In this document: positions 6,579-14,091 of the stretch, one piece after another | Layout: each line of letters opens with the position of its first letter | How positions within the stretch are numbered: the stretch's first letter is position 1 | Assembly (NCBI GenBank): GCA_900769275.1 | Contig: CAAGGA010000114.1 | Coordinates: forward strand, 1 to 16,681 | Origin: an uncultured Prevotella sp. | GTDB taxonomy: Bacteria; Bacteroidota; Bacteroidia; Bacteroidales; Bacteroidaceae | Reading direction: 5' to 3' | Length of the DNA: 16,681 nucleotides | The notes under the pieces: generated by a model | The model's database searches: none | What the model was told of the DNA's origin: nothing | What the model saw: the letters and a program-made list of their open reading frames with translations, nothing else | Made by a program: the position numbers and the translations under genes

Positions 6579-9278
6579 CTACGGTTTCAGGAACGCCATT
6601 ATGCCCCGCATAATATATGCCCTCCTTGATTTCTCCCGGATACACTCAAATGGAAATCCGATGGTAAAAGTGCGGCGTGGCGCAACGTTATATGCCGTTG
6701 CAGCAGGGGAACCGTCAGCGTATGCCAATGCCGTGAAAGCCCCCTCTGACGGTGCAAGGACATCAGAAGAGGTCGAGGCATAGTGTTCTCCATTGATGGA
6801 ATGCCAGTAATCGACCTGCGTTCCCAGTCCGCTTACCAACGACGAGGAGTCCCTATACTGACATACATAGTCACTATGGAGAACTTCAGCGATGAAAGCA
6901 GAGTCAGCAGGAGAGGTATTGTCAGACCCTATGTAAGACCCGCTCACCATAAGTCCTCCCTTATAGGAATTCAAGGCATTGCGCAGAGTCACGGGGAACG
7001 TCCTGTACTGCTTCAACGAATATCCGTCATCCCGCTCGTTGCCGAGTATGAGGTCAACCAGTTCGTAGTCGGAGAGGTCTATGCCACGCTTGCCGCCAAT
7101 ACACTCTGACGAACAGCTGACGACACTATATCTGCCCGCAGTCGCAATGGCCTCCGCATGTACTGCGGCATAATTGAAATCATTTCCTGCCATGAAACTA
7201 CCCATCATCTCGTTTCCACTCGAACCGAACGAACCAGGTCCGCCGTCTCCCTTTGCCGATACGGAGAATGTCTGCTGACGACCCACGAAAGCAGGTGTCC
7301 TGCCGTATGACACCCCAGGGTCCTCATCAATGTCAAAACCAAGCCTTGAATAGGTTCTCGTACCGCCTGCCGCCATAGATTCTGCAGGAATCTTCTTCAC
7401 CTGCGGAGAAGCAAGACGATGGAAACCGTTGACTATCATAACCTGACAATCAGAGTCGGGATGATAATAGGCACACATCTCTTCTGACGGAAGGCTCTCG
7501 CCACCCTTGTTGGTTGCCGTGACACGAAACCGGTAAAGGACATCCGGAAGAAGGGAAAGCGTGGCAGCAGTAGATTTTACCACCTGACCGTTATCATATC
7601 CTCCATCTCCGACAGCGATATACAAGACATAAGATGTAGGGTCTGCATCCGACTCAATGGGATCAGACGTTGCTTTCCACATGACCTTCGCCTTGCCCTT
7701 ATGATCCATCGTCACGCTCATGGCATGGGGAGCAAGAGGAGCAATGACGCATTTCTCACCATGCGACTGCGTTATATACCTTGCAATTCCCTTGTACATC
7801 GCCCTTGCAAGGTTAAACTTGAAGTTCGGGTCATGGGCAAGAGCCATGTCAGGAAAACTCTGATGCGACAGCATCTCGATAATCGCTGAAGGCATTCCCG
7901 GCAGCCTTGTCTCGGAGTAATTCTTGTCCAACAGTCCCCTGACGTTCCACTTACGGTAAATAGCCTTCATGTCCTTGTCTATCTGTGACAGCATCACCGA
8001 TGCCAAATCCTTGGAGTTGAGCCGGGAATGCCCCGCAGCAAGTCTGCCGTCATTGAAGTCTGTGGTACAGATACCAAGACTGCCATAGACGGATTTCATG
8101 TCATTATCGTAACCCGCATCGGAATGAAGCGCAAGAGACAACTCAACAGGCACGTTCTGTCCGTCTCTGTCAGGAACGTACGGAGAACCTCCCGCAAGCC
8201 AGTTGGTCATCAGCGAACGGGCATTTATGTCATCAGCATAATCGTCCGTACCCTTTCTCTGGCTATATACCGTATATGGGGCACCTGCCCACTGGGCATA
8301 ATAGCGCGCACCCTCCATGCAGCGCGCCAGTCCGCTTGTCGTGCCTCCACGTACTATATTGCCCATACCTCCGCCGAAACGGACAGCATCCGTCGTAACC
8401 GTGCCCCCGCATGAGGACACATTGTCAACGATGACACAATTATCCATTGACTCGCCTGCACCAAAATCAAAAGTGCCGAGATAGACCCATGTGCCGCCAC
8501 CCATCCTCTGGTTTACCGTAAAATGCGTCTCTACTCCCTTATGCACTACTATATAATGCGCATCATCCACGCTGTTCCTCACCGTTTGGTAAGATACGTA
8601 CACTGCATAACTGCCAGCCTCCTCCAGCTTCGGGGAATAGATGACAAAGGCAGAAGCCTTTCTCTTCCTTGTCTTCACCTGACGAGCCGTACCCGCAGCG
8701 AAAGGCATATCCCCGTCCACCAGCCTGTAATGGTATGGCATACGAAAACCTGCGTTTGGAAAACTGCGCCATTTGCCATCCTCCACATAGTTGGTCACGG
8801 CACCAGTGACAATATTCCCATCAACAGCCATCTGCGCTCCATCGTTGTCTATCACCGTCTCATGCTGCTGCCAGTCACGCTCCCTCGGCATGAACACATT
8901 GGCACCCGCACGCTCAAGCATGGGAATAAGATAAGGTACGACAAAAGTCTGGGTAAAGACATCTTCGTTAGTGCAGAAAAGGTTTACACGCTGCCATTTC
9001 CATGTATTCCTGTCATGAGAGTAATATCGCCCATGACTTGCCCATAAAGAAATATGACGTCCCTCCAGTCCACGGGTTACAGAATAAGGACGGGAGACAT
9101 TCGTCACCCATGCCCTACCCTCATATTCCGTCTTTCCCCACCAGTTCCTCTGCTGAGCATGAAGCATCAGGTTCACGCAGGAGAGAACTGCCGCTATCAT
9201 GAAGAAGAGCGGAACGGAGCACCGCACATCTGCCTTGTACGACCTACTCGTTTTCTCGTTTGGCATATCTGTCATCAT
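6579..9278 (-). CDS. exported N-acetylmuramoyl-L-alanine amidase with golvesin-like, Fn3 and C-terminal domains
   Basis: This 899-residue protein is probably a zinc peptidoglycan amidase acting outside the cytoplasm. Residues 22-41 form a hydrophobic signal segment ending LMLHA, suggesting signal peptidase I cleavage near 41. The Amidase_3 fold is split. The first half holds WASHGRYY (His82) and TNED (Glu105). The second half holds SLALHSDAG (His385) and SAIIEML (Glu468), followed by a typical terminal helix to about 503. These four residues match the zinc ligands and catalytic Glu of the family. Between the halves, about 160-305, lies a golvesin/xanthan-lyase-type beta domain. A fibronectin type III domain spans about 512-605. 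The C-terminal 290 residues resemble a Rossmann-like or amidotransferase-like domain. Such proteins are often annotated as xanthan lyase; no lyase active site is visible. The gene starts 8 bp after the acyltransferase stop. Confidence 0.82.
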   Translation of the reverse strand: MMTDMPNEKTSRSYKADVRCSVPLFFMIAAVLSCVNLMLHAQQRNWWGKTEYEGRAWVTNVSRPYSVTRGLEGRHISLWASHGRYYSHDRNTWKWQRVNLFCTNEDVFTQTFVVPYLIPMLERAGANVFMPRERDWQQHETVIDNDGAQMAVDGNIVTGAVTNYVEDGKWRSFPNAGFRMPYHYRLVDGDMPFAAGTARQVKTRKRKASAFVIYSPKLEEAGSYAVYVSYQTVRNSVDDAHYIVVHKGVETHFTVNQRMGGGTWVYLGTFDFGAGESMDNCVIVDNVSSCGGTVTTDAVRFGGGMGNIVRGGTTSGLARCMEGARYYAQWAGAPYTVYSQRKGTDDYADDINARSLMTNWLAGGSPYVPDRDGQNVPVELSLALHSDAGYDNDMKSVYGSLGICTTDFNDGRLAAGHSRLNSKDLASVMLSQIDKDMKAIYRKWNVRGLLDKNYSETRLPGMPSAIIEMLSHQSFPDMALAHDPNFKFNLARAMYKGIARYITQSHGEKCVIAPLAPHAMSVTMDHKGKAKVMWKATSDPIESDADPTSYVLYIAVGDGGYDNGQVVKSTAATLSLLPDVLYRFRVTATNKGGESLPSEEMCAYYHPDSDCQVMIVNGFHRLASPQVKKIPAESMAAGGTRTYSRLGFDIDEDPGVSYGRTPAFVGRQQTFSVSAKGDGGPGSFGSSGNEMMGSFMAGNDFNYAAVHAEAIATAGRYSVVSCSSECIGGKRGIDLSDYELVDLILGNERDDGYSLKQYRTFPVTLRNALNSYKGGLMVSGSYIGSDNTSPADSAFIAEVLHSDYVCQYRDSSSLVSGLGTQVDYWHSINGEHYASTSSDVLAPSEGAFTALAYADGSPAATAYNVAPRRTFTIGFPFECIREKSRRAYIMRGIMAFLKP

Positions 9279-9286
9279 TGTATGTA

Positions 9287-9832
9287 CTATATAGCAAACT
9301 GCTCAGGTTTCTTACCCTTGAACCCCTTGTAATAATCCTTTATTTCAAGCATATCCTTGTCTATATCACCAGTAGGAATAAAACTGCGCTGACAAGTAAT
9401 CAGTTTCCTTTCATAGTCCACGGCAAACAGGATGACAGGAATGCCAGCCTTCAAGGCTATGTAATAGAAACCCCTCTTCCAGTCAGGGTTTGCCTTTCTT
9501 GTACCCTCCGGTGTAACAGTAAGGCGGAATTGCGCCTCTCTGCCGGCAGTTTCCGCCAAAGCATCCGTCATGGACATCTTCTTCTGTCTATATACAGGTA
9601 TTCCTCCCATCTTCCTGAACAAGGGTCCAAGAGGCCAGAAGAACCATTCTTTCTTCATCAGGAAATTGGAGAAGAAACCCTCCGCACGGCTATACAAAAC
9701 CCCTATGACGAAATCCCAGTTGCTCGTATGGGGAGCAAGACATATCACACACTTTTCAGGCAGCTCCACATTGACATCCTTCTTCCATCCAAGGCACCTG
9801 TAGAGCAGCCATCCGCTGAATTTACGTATCAT
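9287..9832 (-). CDS. PlsC-like 1-acyl-glycerol-3-phosphate acyltransferase family protein
   Basis: This is a member of the LPLAT/AGPAT (PlsC) superfamily, which transfers acyl chains to lysophospholipids or related acceptors at the inner membrane. From the start at 9832 it is 181 residues. HTSNWD at 35-40 is the H(X4)D catalytic motif, and PEGTR at 108-112 is the phosphate-binding motif. GGIPVYR (about 76-82) lies between them, as expected. A longer frame begins at 9907, but its first 25 codons read through an alternating purine-pyrimidine tract and do not look like protein. MIRKFSGWLLYRCLGWK is the natural N-terminus. It is shorter than classical PlsC (about 240 aa), which is common in Bacteroidetes paralogues, so the acceptor could be something other than lysophosphatidate. 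It lies directly upstream of the amidase with an 8-bp gap. Confidence 0.88.
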   Translation of the reverse strand: MIRKFSGWLLYRCLGWKKDVNVELPEKCVICLAPHTSNWDFVIGVLYSRAEGFFSNFLMKKEWFFWPLGPLFRKMGGIPVYRQKKMSMTDALAETAGREAQFRLTVTPEGTRKANPDWKRGFYYIALKAGIPVILFAVDYERKLITCQRSFIPTGDIDKDMLEIKDYYKGFKGKKPEQFAI

Positions 9833-9949
9833 ACGACTTTCAGATTGCGATTCACAGACATTGAAAGTGGGAATTACCAGAACCCACCAGTACAGATATA
9901 TGCACACACATACACCTACCTATATATATGAATCATCCAACAAAAACTA
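9833..9949. other. short gap before the acyltransferase with an alternating Pu/Py tract
   Basis: Between the 92-residue gene and the acyltransferase there is a 20-bp strictly alternating purine-pyrimidine run at 9896-9915, followed by a TATATATA run near 9921-9929. No intrinsic terminator or convincing promoter is visible. Confidence 0.5.
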
Positions 9950-10228
9950 TCAGGAAAGCATATTGCTTATCTGATCCACCATATCATCAATCTCCCTGTT
10001 AAACGAATCCACCAAAGACCTGAAATATGTCTTCGGAAGCATTCCCGGTTCCGGATGAGATACACGCATGATATAGTCAGAGTGCATCCTCAGCACGCTC
10101 CGGAGAAGCGCTTTCAGATTATCCGCCTTATCCTCACGGGAAGCAAAAGTGGAGGCAGCCACACATTCTGCAAACAATCCGCTGCATACGAAACTAATTC
10201 TTTTCTTCAGTTCTCTTTTGTTTGCCAT
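9950..10228 (-). CDS. hypothetical small helical protein, 92 aa
   Basis: I do not recognise a functional family. The 92 residues begin with a basic stretch (MANKRELKKR), contain Cys15 and Cys22 in a hydrophobic helix-like segment, and end with a helix of alternating charges near DSFNREIDDMVDQISNML. No membrane segment or signal peptide is evident. The start at 10228 has a TAnnTTTG-like box (TACATTTG, 10254-10261, minus strand) 25 bp upstream and no Shine-Dalgarno sequence. The gene diverges from pfp and is 117 bp upstream of the acyltransferase start, so it could be first in that transcript or separate. The coding-like composition and its own promoter-like box argue that it is real. Confidence 0.75.
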   Translation of the reverse strand: MANKRELKKRISFVCSGLFAECVAASTFASREDKADNLKALLRSVLRMHSDYIMRVSHPEPGMLPKTYFRSLVDSFNREIDDMVDQISNMLS

Positions 10229-10253
10229 AATTATCGTCTTTTTTTTTAATGCA

Positions 10254-10261
10254 CAAATGTA
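10254..10261 (-). promoter_or_regulatory. possible -7 box for the 92-aa gene
   Basis: On the minus strand this reads TACATTTG, a match to the Bacteroidetes -7 consensus TAnnTTTG. A good -33 TTTG is not visible at the right distance; the area where it should lie falls inside the inverted repeat 10265-10313. Confidence 0.45.
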
Positions 10262-10264
10262 AAT

Positions 10265-10313
10265 AAAAAATACGGAAAAGGAAAAGAAGTATCAAAAAAA
10301 ATCCGTATTTTTT
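10265..10313. repeat. 12-bp perfect inverted repeat in a divergent promoter region
   Basis: AAAAAATACGGA (10265-10276) is the exact reverse complement of TCCGTATTTTTT (10302-10313), separated by a 25-nt A-rich spacer. It lies upstream of both divergent genes, overlapping the expected -33 region of the minus-strand promoter. The + strand arm followed by T residues looks terminator-like, but no + strand gene lies upstream of it. A protein-binding site or a regulatory hairpin are both possible. Confidence 0.6.
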
Positions 10314-10355
10314 CAAAAAATTCACAATTTACTTCCCCCTTTCACATAAAATGCG

Positions 10356-10363
10356 TATATTTG
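10356..10363 (+). promoter_or_regulatory. putative -7 box of the pfp promoter
   Basis: TATATTTG followed by C matches the TAnnTTTG consensus of the Bacteroidetes primary sigma factor. The -33 region about 20 bp upstream is a poor match. Transcription from here would give pfp a 5' leader of about 205-210 nt. Confidence 0.55.
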
Positions 10364-10579
10364 CAATAATTTTATACACATCACAATTATCTGATAATCT
10401 AAGGCAAAGGACACGCTCCAAGAAATCAGGAACCAGGGTACCCCGAAACGCCTTATGACATAACAAGTTGAGCGAAGAAAAAGATATTGGCATAGCAGCC
10501 TATACGTTCATATACCATCAATTGTTACGTAGAAACTCTTTTTTGAATATCATACTCAATAACAGACATATTTTTATCA
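10364..10579 (+). other. long 5' leader of pfp
   Basis: If the -7 box at 10356 is used, most of this 216-bp stretch is untranslated leader. It holds TAAGGC (10400-10405) that can pair with GCCTTA (10450-10455), and an 8-bp palindrome GGGTACCC at 10436-10443. It has no open reading frame of note and matches no riboswitch class that I can recognise. Confidence 0.4.
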
Positions 10580-12223
10580 ATGGAAAAAAGTGCTTTACAG
10601 ATTGCACGCGCTGAATATCAGCCGAAACTCCCAAAGGCTTTGCGTGGTGCATTGAAAGTCGTAGAGGGAGAAAACACCCAGTCAGTGGCAGACCAAGAAG
10701 AAGTATTGGGACTCTTTCCGAACACGTACGGTATGCCTTACATCAAATTTGAGCCGACAGAAGGCGAGATGACCACATCCCAAATCAACGTCGGTGTAAT
10801 TCTCTCCGGCGGTCAGGCTCCCGGCGGTCACAACGTCATCTCCGGACTATACGACGGCATCAAGAAACTGAACCCCAAGAACAAGCTCTACGGTTTCATT
10901 CTCGGTCCTGGCGGTCTCGTAGATCACAACTATATGGAGCTCACCGATGAGATTATTGACGAATACCGCAACACTGGCGGCTTCGACATAATCGGTTCCG
11001 GTCGCACGAAACTCGAGAAGAAAGAGCAATTCGACAAAGGTCTTGAAATCCTACAGGCACTCGACATCAAAGCCCTCGTCATCATCGGCGGAGACGATTC
11101 CAACACCAATGCCTGCGTACTTGCCGAATACTACACGCAGATTGGTGCCGGTGTTCAGGTAATAGGCTGCCCGAAGACTATCGACGGCGACCTCAAGAAC
11201 GAAGCCATCGAGGCTTCATTCGGCTTCGACACCGCTACAAAAGTATATTCCGAAGTCATCGGCAACATCATGCGCGACTGCAACTCAGCGAAGAAATACT
11301 GGCACTTCATCAAACTCATGGGACGCTCCGCCTCCCACGTCACCCTTGAATGCGCCCTACAGACCCATCCGAACATCACGCTCATCGGCGAAGAGGTTGA
11401 GGCAAAGAACCAGACTCTCGATGACATCGTGACATATATAGCAGAAGTAGTGACAGACCGTGCAAACCTCGGCATGAACTATGGCGTGGCTCTTGTACCG
11501 GAAGGACTCATCGAGTTCATCCCTGCCATCAAGAAACTCATAGCAGAACTCAACGACCTCCTTGCCACAAACCAGGCAGATTTCGAGATGGTTGCTGACG
11601 ACAAGAAGATAGAGTACGTACTCAAGCACCTCTCTGACGAGAATGCTGCAATCTTCAAGTCTCTTCCCATATCCGTTTCACGCCAGCTGGCTCTTGAACG
11701 CGACCCACACGGAAACGTACAGGTTTCACTCATCGAGACAGAGCAGCTGCTCGCCGAGATGGTAGCCAAGAAACTGGCAGAATGGAAAAAAGACGGAATA
11801 TTCACAGGCAAATTTGCTACCCAGCACCACTTCTTCGGTTATGAAGGACGTTGTGCTGCACCTTCCAACTGGGATGCGGACTACTGCTATTCACTCGGAT
11901 TCAACGCCTCAATGCTTATCGCTGCAGGAAAGACAGGATATATGTCCTCCATCAAGAACACATTCAAGCCTGCTGATGAATGGATTGCAGGTGGCATTCC
12001 TATCACGGCAATGATGAACATGGAGAAACGCTCCGGAGAGATGAAACCAGTCATAAAGAAAGCACTCGTAGAACTTTCCGGTAAGCCATACAAGTATTTC
12101 GTACGTCACCGCACCGAATGGGCACGCAACACAAGTTTCATCTACCCAGGACCTATACAGTACTTCGGTCCTTCTGAAGTCTGTGACCGCCCGACCATGA
12201 CCCTGACTCTCGAACAAGAGTAA
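10580..12223 (+). CDS. pfp: diphosphate--fructose-6-phosphate 1-phosphotransferase (PPi-dependent PFK)
   Basis: This cytoplasmic enzyme phosphorylates fructose-6-phosphate with pyrophosphate, reversibly, in glycolysis and gluconeogenesis. The 547 residues mark it as the long PFK type found in Bacteroidetes, spirochaetes and plants, longer than the roughly 320-residue ATP enzymes. GGQAPGGHN (77-85) is the phosphate-binding loop. GGDDSNT (170-176) carries Asp173 where ATP-dependent enzymes have Gly, and PKTIDGD (198-204) carries Lys199 and the catalytic Asp; both are hallmarks of PPi use. MGRSASH (247-253) follows for fructose-6-phosphate. The ATG is preceded by AT-rich sequence without a Shine-Dalgarno site. 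A roughly 200-nt leader precedes it and two hairpins follow the stop codon. Confidence 0.97.
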   Translation: MEKSALQIARAEYQPKLPKALRGALKVVEGENTQSVADQEEVLGLFPNTYGMPYIKFEPTEGEMTTSQINVGVILSGGQAPGGHNVISGLYDGIKKLNPKNKLYGFILGPGGLVDHNYMELTDEIIDEYRNTGGFDIIGSGRTKLEKKEQFDKGLEILQALDIKALVIIGGDDSNTNACVLAEYYTQIGAGVQVIGCPKTIDGDLKNEAIEASFGFDTATKVYSEVIGNIMRDCNSAKKYWHFIKLMGRSASHVTLECALQTHPNITLIGEEVEAKNQTLDDIVTYIAEVVTDRANLGMNYGVALVPEGLIEFIPAIKKLIAELNDLLATNQADFEMVADDKKIEYVLKHLSDENAAIFKSLPISVSRQLALERDPHGNVQVSLIETEQLLAEMVAKKLAEWKKDGIFTGKFATQHHFFGYEGRCAAPSNWDADYCYSLGFNASMLIAAGKTGYMSSIKNTFKPADEWIAGGIPITAMMNMEKRSGEMKPVIKKALVELSGKPYKYFVRHRTEWARNTSFIYPGPIQYFGPSEVCDRPTMTLTLEQE

Positions 12224-12241
12224 GCACGACCGCAAAGAAAC

Positions 12242-12278
12242 GTACCGGTTATCCGGCACTAATACGGATAACCAGTAC
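12242..12278 (+). repeat. hairpin just after the pfp stop
   Basis: GTACCGGTTATCCG (12242-12255) pairs with CGGATAACCAGTAC (12265-12278), 13 of 14 pairs, around a 9-nt loop. It lacks a T-tract. It sits 18 bp before the terminator stem and could stabilise the 3' end of the pfp message. Confidence 0.6.
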
Positions 12279-12294
12279 TTGAACAACGACAAAC

Positions 12295-12352
12295 GAAAAA
12301 AAGTGAAAAGCGAGCAGAGAATAATCCTACTACTTGCTTTTCACTTTTTCAA
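12295..12352 (+). terminator. intrinsic terminator of pfp
   Basis: AAAAAGTGAAAAGC (12298-12311) is the exact reverse complement of 12336-12349, a 14-bp stem that extends by three further pairs with one wobble. The right arm ends in five T residues. It lies about 75 bp after the pfp stop codon. The A-rich left flank means it could also work on the other strand, but no minus-strand gene ends here. Confidence 0.8.
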
Positions 12353-12390
12353 TCACACGACATCCGCCACCCCACACCACCTTAATTACA

Positions 12391-13188
12391 ATGGCAAAGA
12401 GAAACAACAACCTCACGACAAATAAAAAGAAAGCCTCGCCACGCTGGATCTGGTGGCTCGGAGGAAGTCTCGTTGCCGTAATATACATTGCCGTATTCTA
12501 TTATTTCTTTGTCGGACCGACAGGATTCAGGTGGAGAGCCATCTACGGAGATGCACAGTATCCAGAGGGCTATGAGACACAAGGCATTGACATCTCGCAC
12601 TACCAAGGAGAAATCGGATGGAAAGAACTGCGTTCCGCCCTCATCAACAAATGTCCCGTGAGATTTGTCATCATCAAATCAACAGAAGGCTCATCACTCG
12701 TTGATGAATATTTCCACGAGAACTTCACTCAGGCAAGAGAATACGGATTCATCAGAGGAGCATACCATTTCTGGAGTATAAAATCTTCTGCCAGAGAACA
12801 AGCCCGATTCTTTCTCAACACCGTCAAATTGGAAAAGGGAGACCTGCCGCCAGTGCTTGACGTCGAGATAAAAAGAAAGAATCAGGATATAAAGGACTTC
12901 CAGCGCGATGTCCTGACATGGCTGCACATCGTAGAAGACCAATACCACGTAAAACCCATCATATATACGAGCTATAAATTCAAGGAACACTATCTGAGTG
13001 ACCAGAGATTCGACTCATATCCTTTCTGGATATCACATTACTATGTTGACAAAATGCAATACAAAGGAGAATGGAAATTCTGGCAGCATACAGATGCAGG
13101 ACAATTACCGGGAATAGACGGCTACGTGGATTTGAACATATACAACGGGTCATTCTATGACCTCAAGCAACTATGTATTCAGGAATAA
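12391..13188 (+). CDS. membrane-anchored GH25 family lysozyme-like muramidase
   Basis: This is a glycoside hydrolase family 25 protein (N-acetylmuramidase fold) of 265 residues from the start at 12391. After a basic cytoplasmic stretch (KKKASPR) a single membrane segment spans about residues 20-41, so the catalytic domain probably faces the periplasm with an N-in topology. GIDISHYQG (65-73) supplies Asp67, and LDVE (156-159) supplies Asp157 and Glu159, matching the conserved acidic residues of the family. AYHFW (124-128) and DLNIYNG near the end complete the barrel. A longer frame opens at 12334 but would start inside the pfp terminator stem, so MAKRNNN is preferred. No promoter is clear in the 40 bp before it. 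The 3' end overlaps prmA by 10 bp, tail to tail. Confidence 0.9.
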   Translation: MAKRNNNLTTNKKKASPRWIWWLGGSLVAVIYIAVFYYFFVGPTGFRWRAIYGDAQYPEGYETQGIDISHYQGEIGWKELRSALINKCPVRFVIIKSTEGSSLVDEYFHENFTQAREYGFIRGAYHFWSIKSSAREQARFFLNTVKLEKGDLPPVLDVEIKRKNQDIKDFQRDVLTWLHIVEDQYHVKPIIYTSYKFKEHYLSDQRFDSYPFWISHYYVDKMQYKGEWKFWQHTDAGQLPGIDGYVDLNIYNGSFYDLKQLCIQE

Positions 13189-14057
13189 AACTCCAATGAG
13201 CACCAATCTCCCTCCTGCAACTTGTCAACAAAAGTCAGCCCCAATGACTGTGCTCTCTCTACAATAGGCCGCACATCTGCATCATAGAAGCCGCTTAACA
13301 TAAGACGAGCACCCTTATTCATCACGTTGCGAAATGCCTCCATATCATTCAACAGAATATTCCTGTTGATATTTGCCAGAACAATGTCAAACTCACCGCT
13401 GACATGACTCAGCACCTTGGCATCACCCTCCAGCACATTGATTCTGTCCCCCACTCTGTTTATGTTGGCATTATGCCGGCAGTTCTCGACGCTCCACTCG
13501 TCTATATCGTATGCCACGACCCTTTCCGCACCGCATTTCACAGCAACAATGGAAAGGATTCCCGTTCCGCAACCACAGTCAAGCACACGCTTACCATGCA
13601 AGTCTGACGCAATCAGGCGTGAAACCATCATACGAGTAGTCTCATGGGTTCCGGTACCAAAAGCATTCCTTGCCTCTATACCTATCCTTATCTCATCCTT
13701 AATATGAGAAATATCCATGTCATCCGTATGATGAACATCATATATCATCACCTTTTCAGAGATACTTATAGGCTCGAATCCTTGCTCGTTCTCCCATATC
13801 TCGTTCCAATCCCTATCTTCAATCTCCTCTGTAGTAAAGTCAATAGAGACTCCCACTATAGGAAAGTCCGCAAGGCTTTCAACGAGTATCTGTTCGTCAT
13901 ACATTTCGACCTGAACATATCCGTCCAAGCCACCCTCCGTATCACAAAAAGACTCATAACCACATTCACCGGCTATTGCAGCCAATAAATCACAAGATGT
14001 GGGGAATAATGCCACATCATCACATTCTATATGAAAGTGAGTCACATAGTATTTCAT
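13179..14057 (-). CDS. prmA: ribosomal protein L11 methyltransferase
   Basis: PrmA is a cytoplasmic S-adenosylmethionine-dependent enzyme that trimethylates lysines and the N-terminus of ribosomal protein L11. The 292-residue length is normal. The N-terminal L11-binding domain covers about 1-95. FGTGTHETT (133-141) is the PrmA signature before the Rossmann domain. LDCGCGTGILS (159-169) is the SAM-binding motif I, and VAYDIDEWSVENC (about 181-193) binds the ribose. LANINRNIL (227-235) corresponds to the post-motif IV segment. A promoter-like pair lies upstream at 14092-14122. The final codons overlap the GH25 stop region by 10 bp, so no terminator fits between the two genes. Confidence 0.96.
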   Translation of the reverse strand: MKYYVTHFHIECDDVALFPTSCDLLAAIAGECGYESFCDTEGGLDGYVQVEMYDEQILVESLADFPIVGVSIDFTTEEIEDRDWNEIWENEQGFEPISISEKVMIYDVHHTDDMDISHIKDEIRIGIEARNAFGTGTHETTRMMVSRLIASDLHGKRVLDCGCGTGILSIVAVKCGAERVVAYDIDEWSVENCRHNANINRVGDRINVLEGDAKVLSHVSGEFDIVLANINRNILLNDMEAFRNVMNKGARLMLSGFYDADVRPIVERAQSLGLTFVDKLQEGDWCSLEFYS

Positions 14058-14091
14058 CGTCAGCGTTGTAAGTAGGTGTGCAGAATTATTA

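Noticed and set aside
8523..9047. 174-codon + strand frame opposite the amidase
   Set aside because: The translation is low-quality and rich in His and Arg, as expected from antisense of the amidase gene.
6579..9278. Xanthan lyase or polysaccharide lyase identity for the 899-aa protein
   Set aside because: The only resemblance is the golvesin/xanthan-lyase-type accessory domain; the catalytic motifs seen are those of an Amidase_3 zinc hydrolase.
9260..9931. 223-codon + strand frame opposite the acyltransferase
   Set aside because: The minus strand encodes HTSNWD and PEGTR motifs in proper order; the + frame gives no protein-like features.
12334..12390. Upstream start for the GH25 gene
   Set aside because: It would begin inside the right arm of the pfp terminator and adds a non-conserved segment before a natural basic/transmembrane N-terminus.
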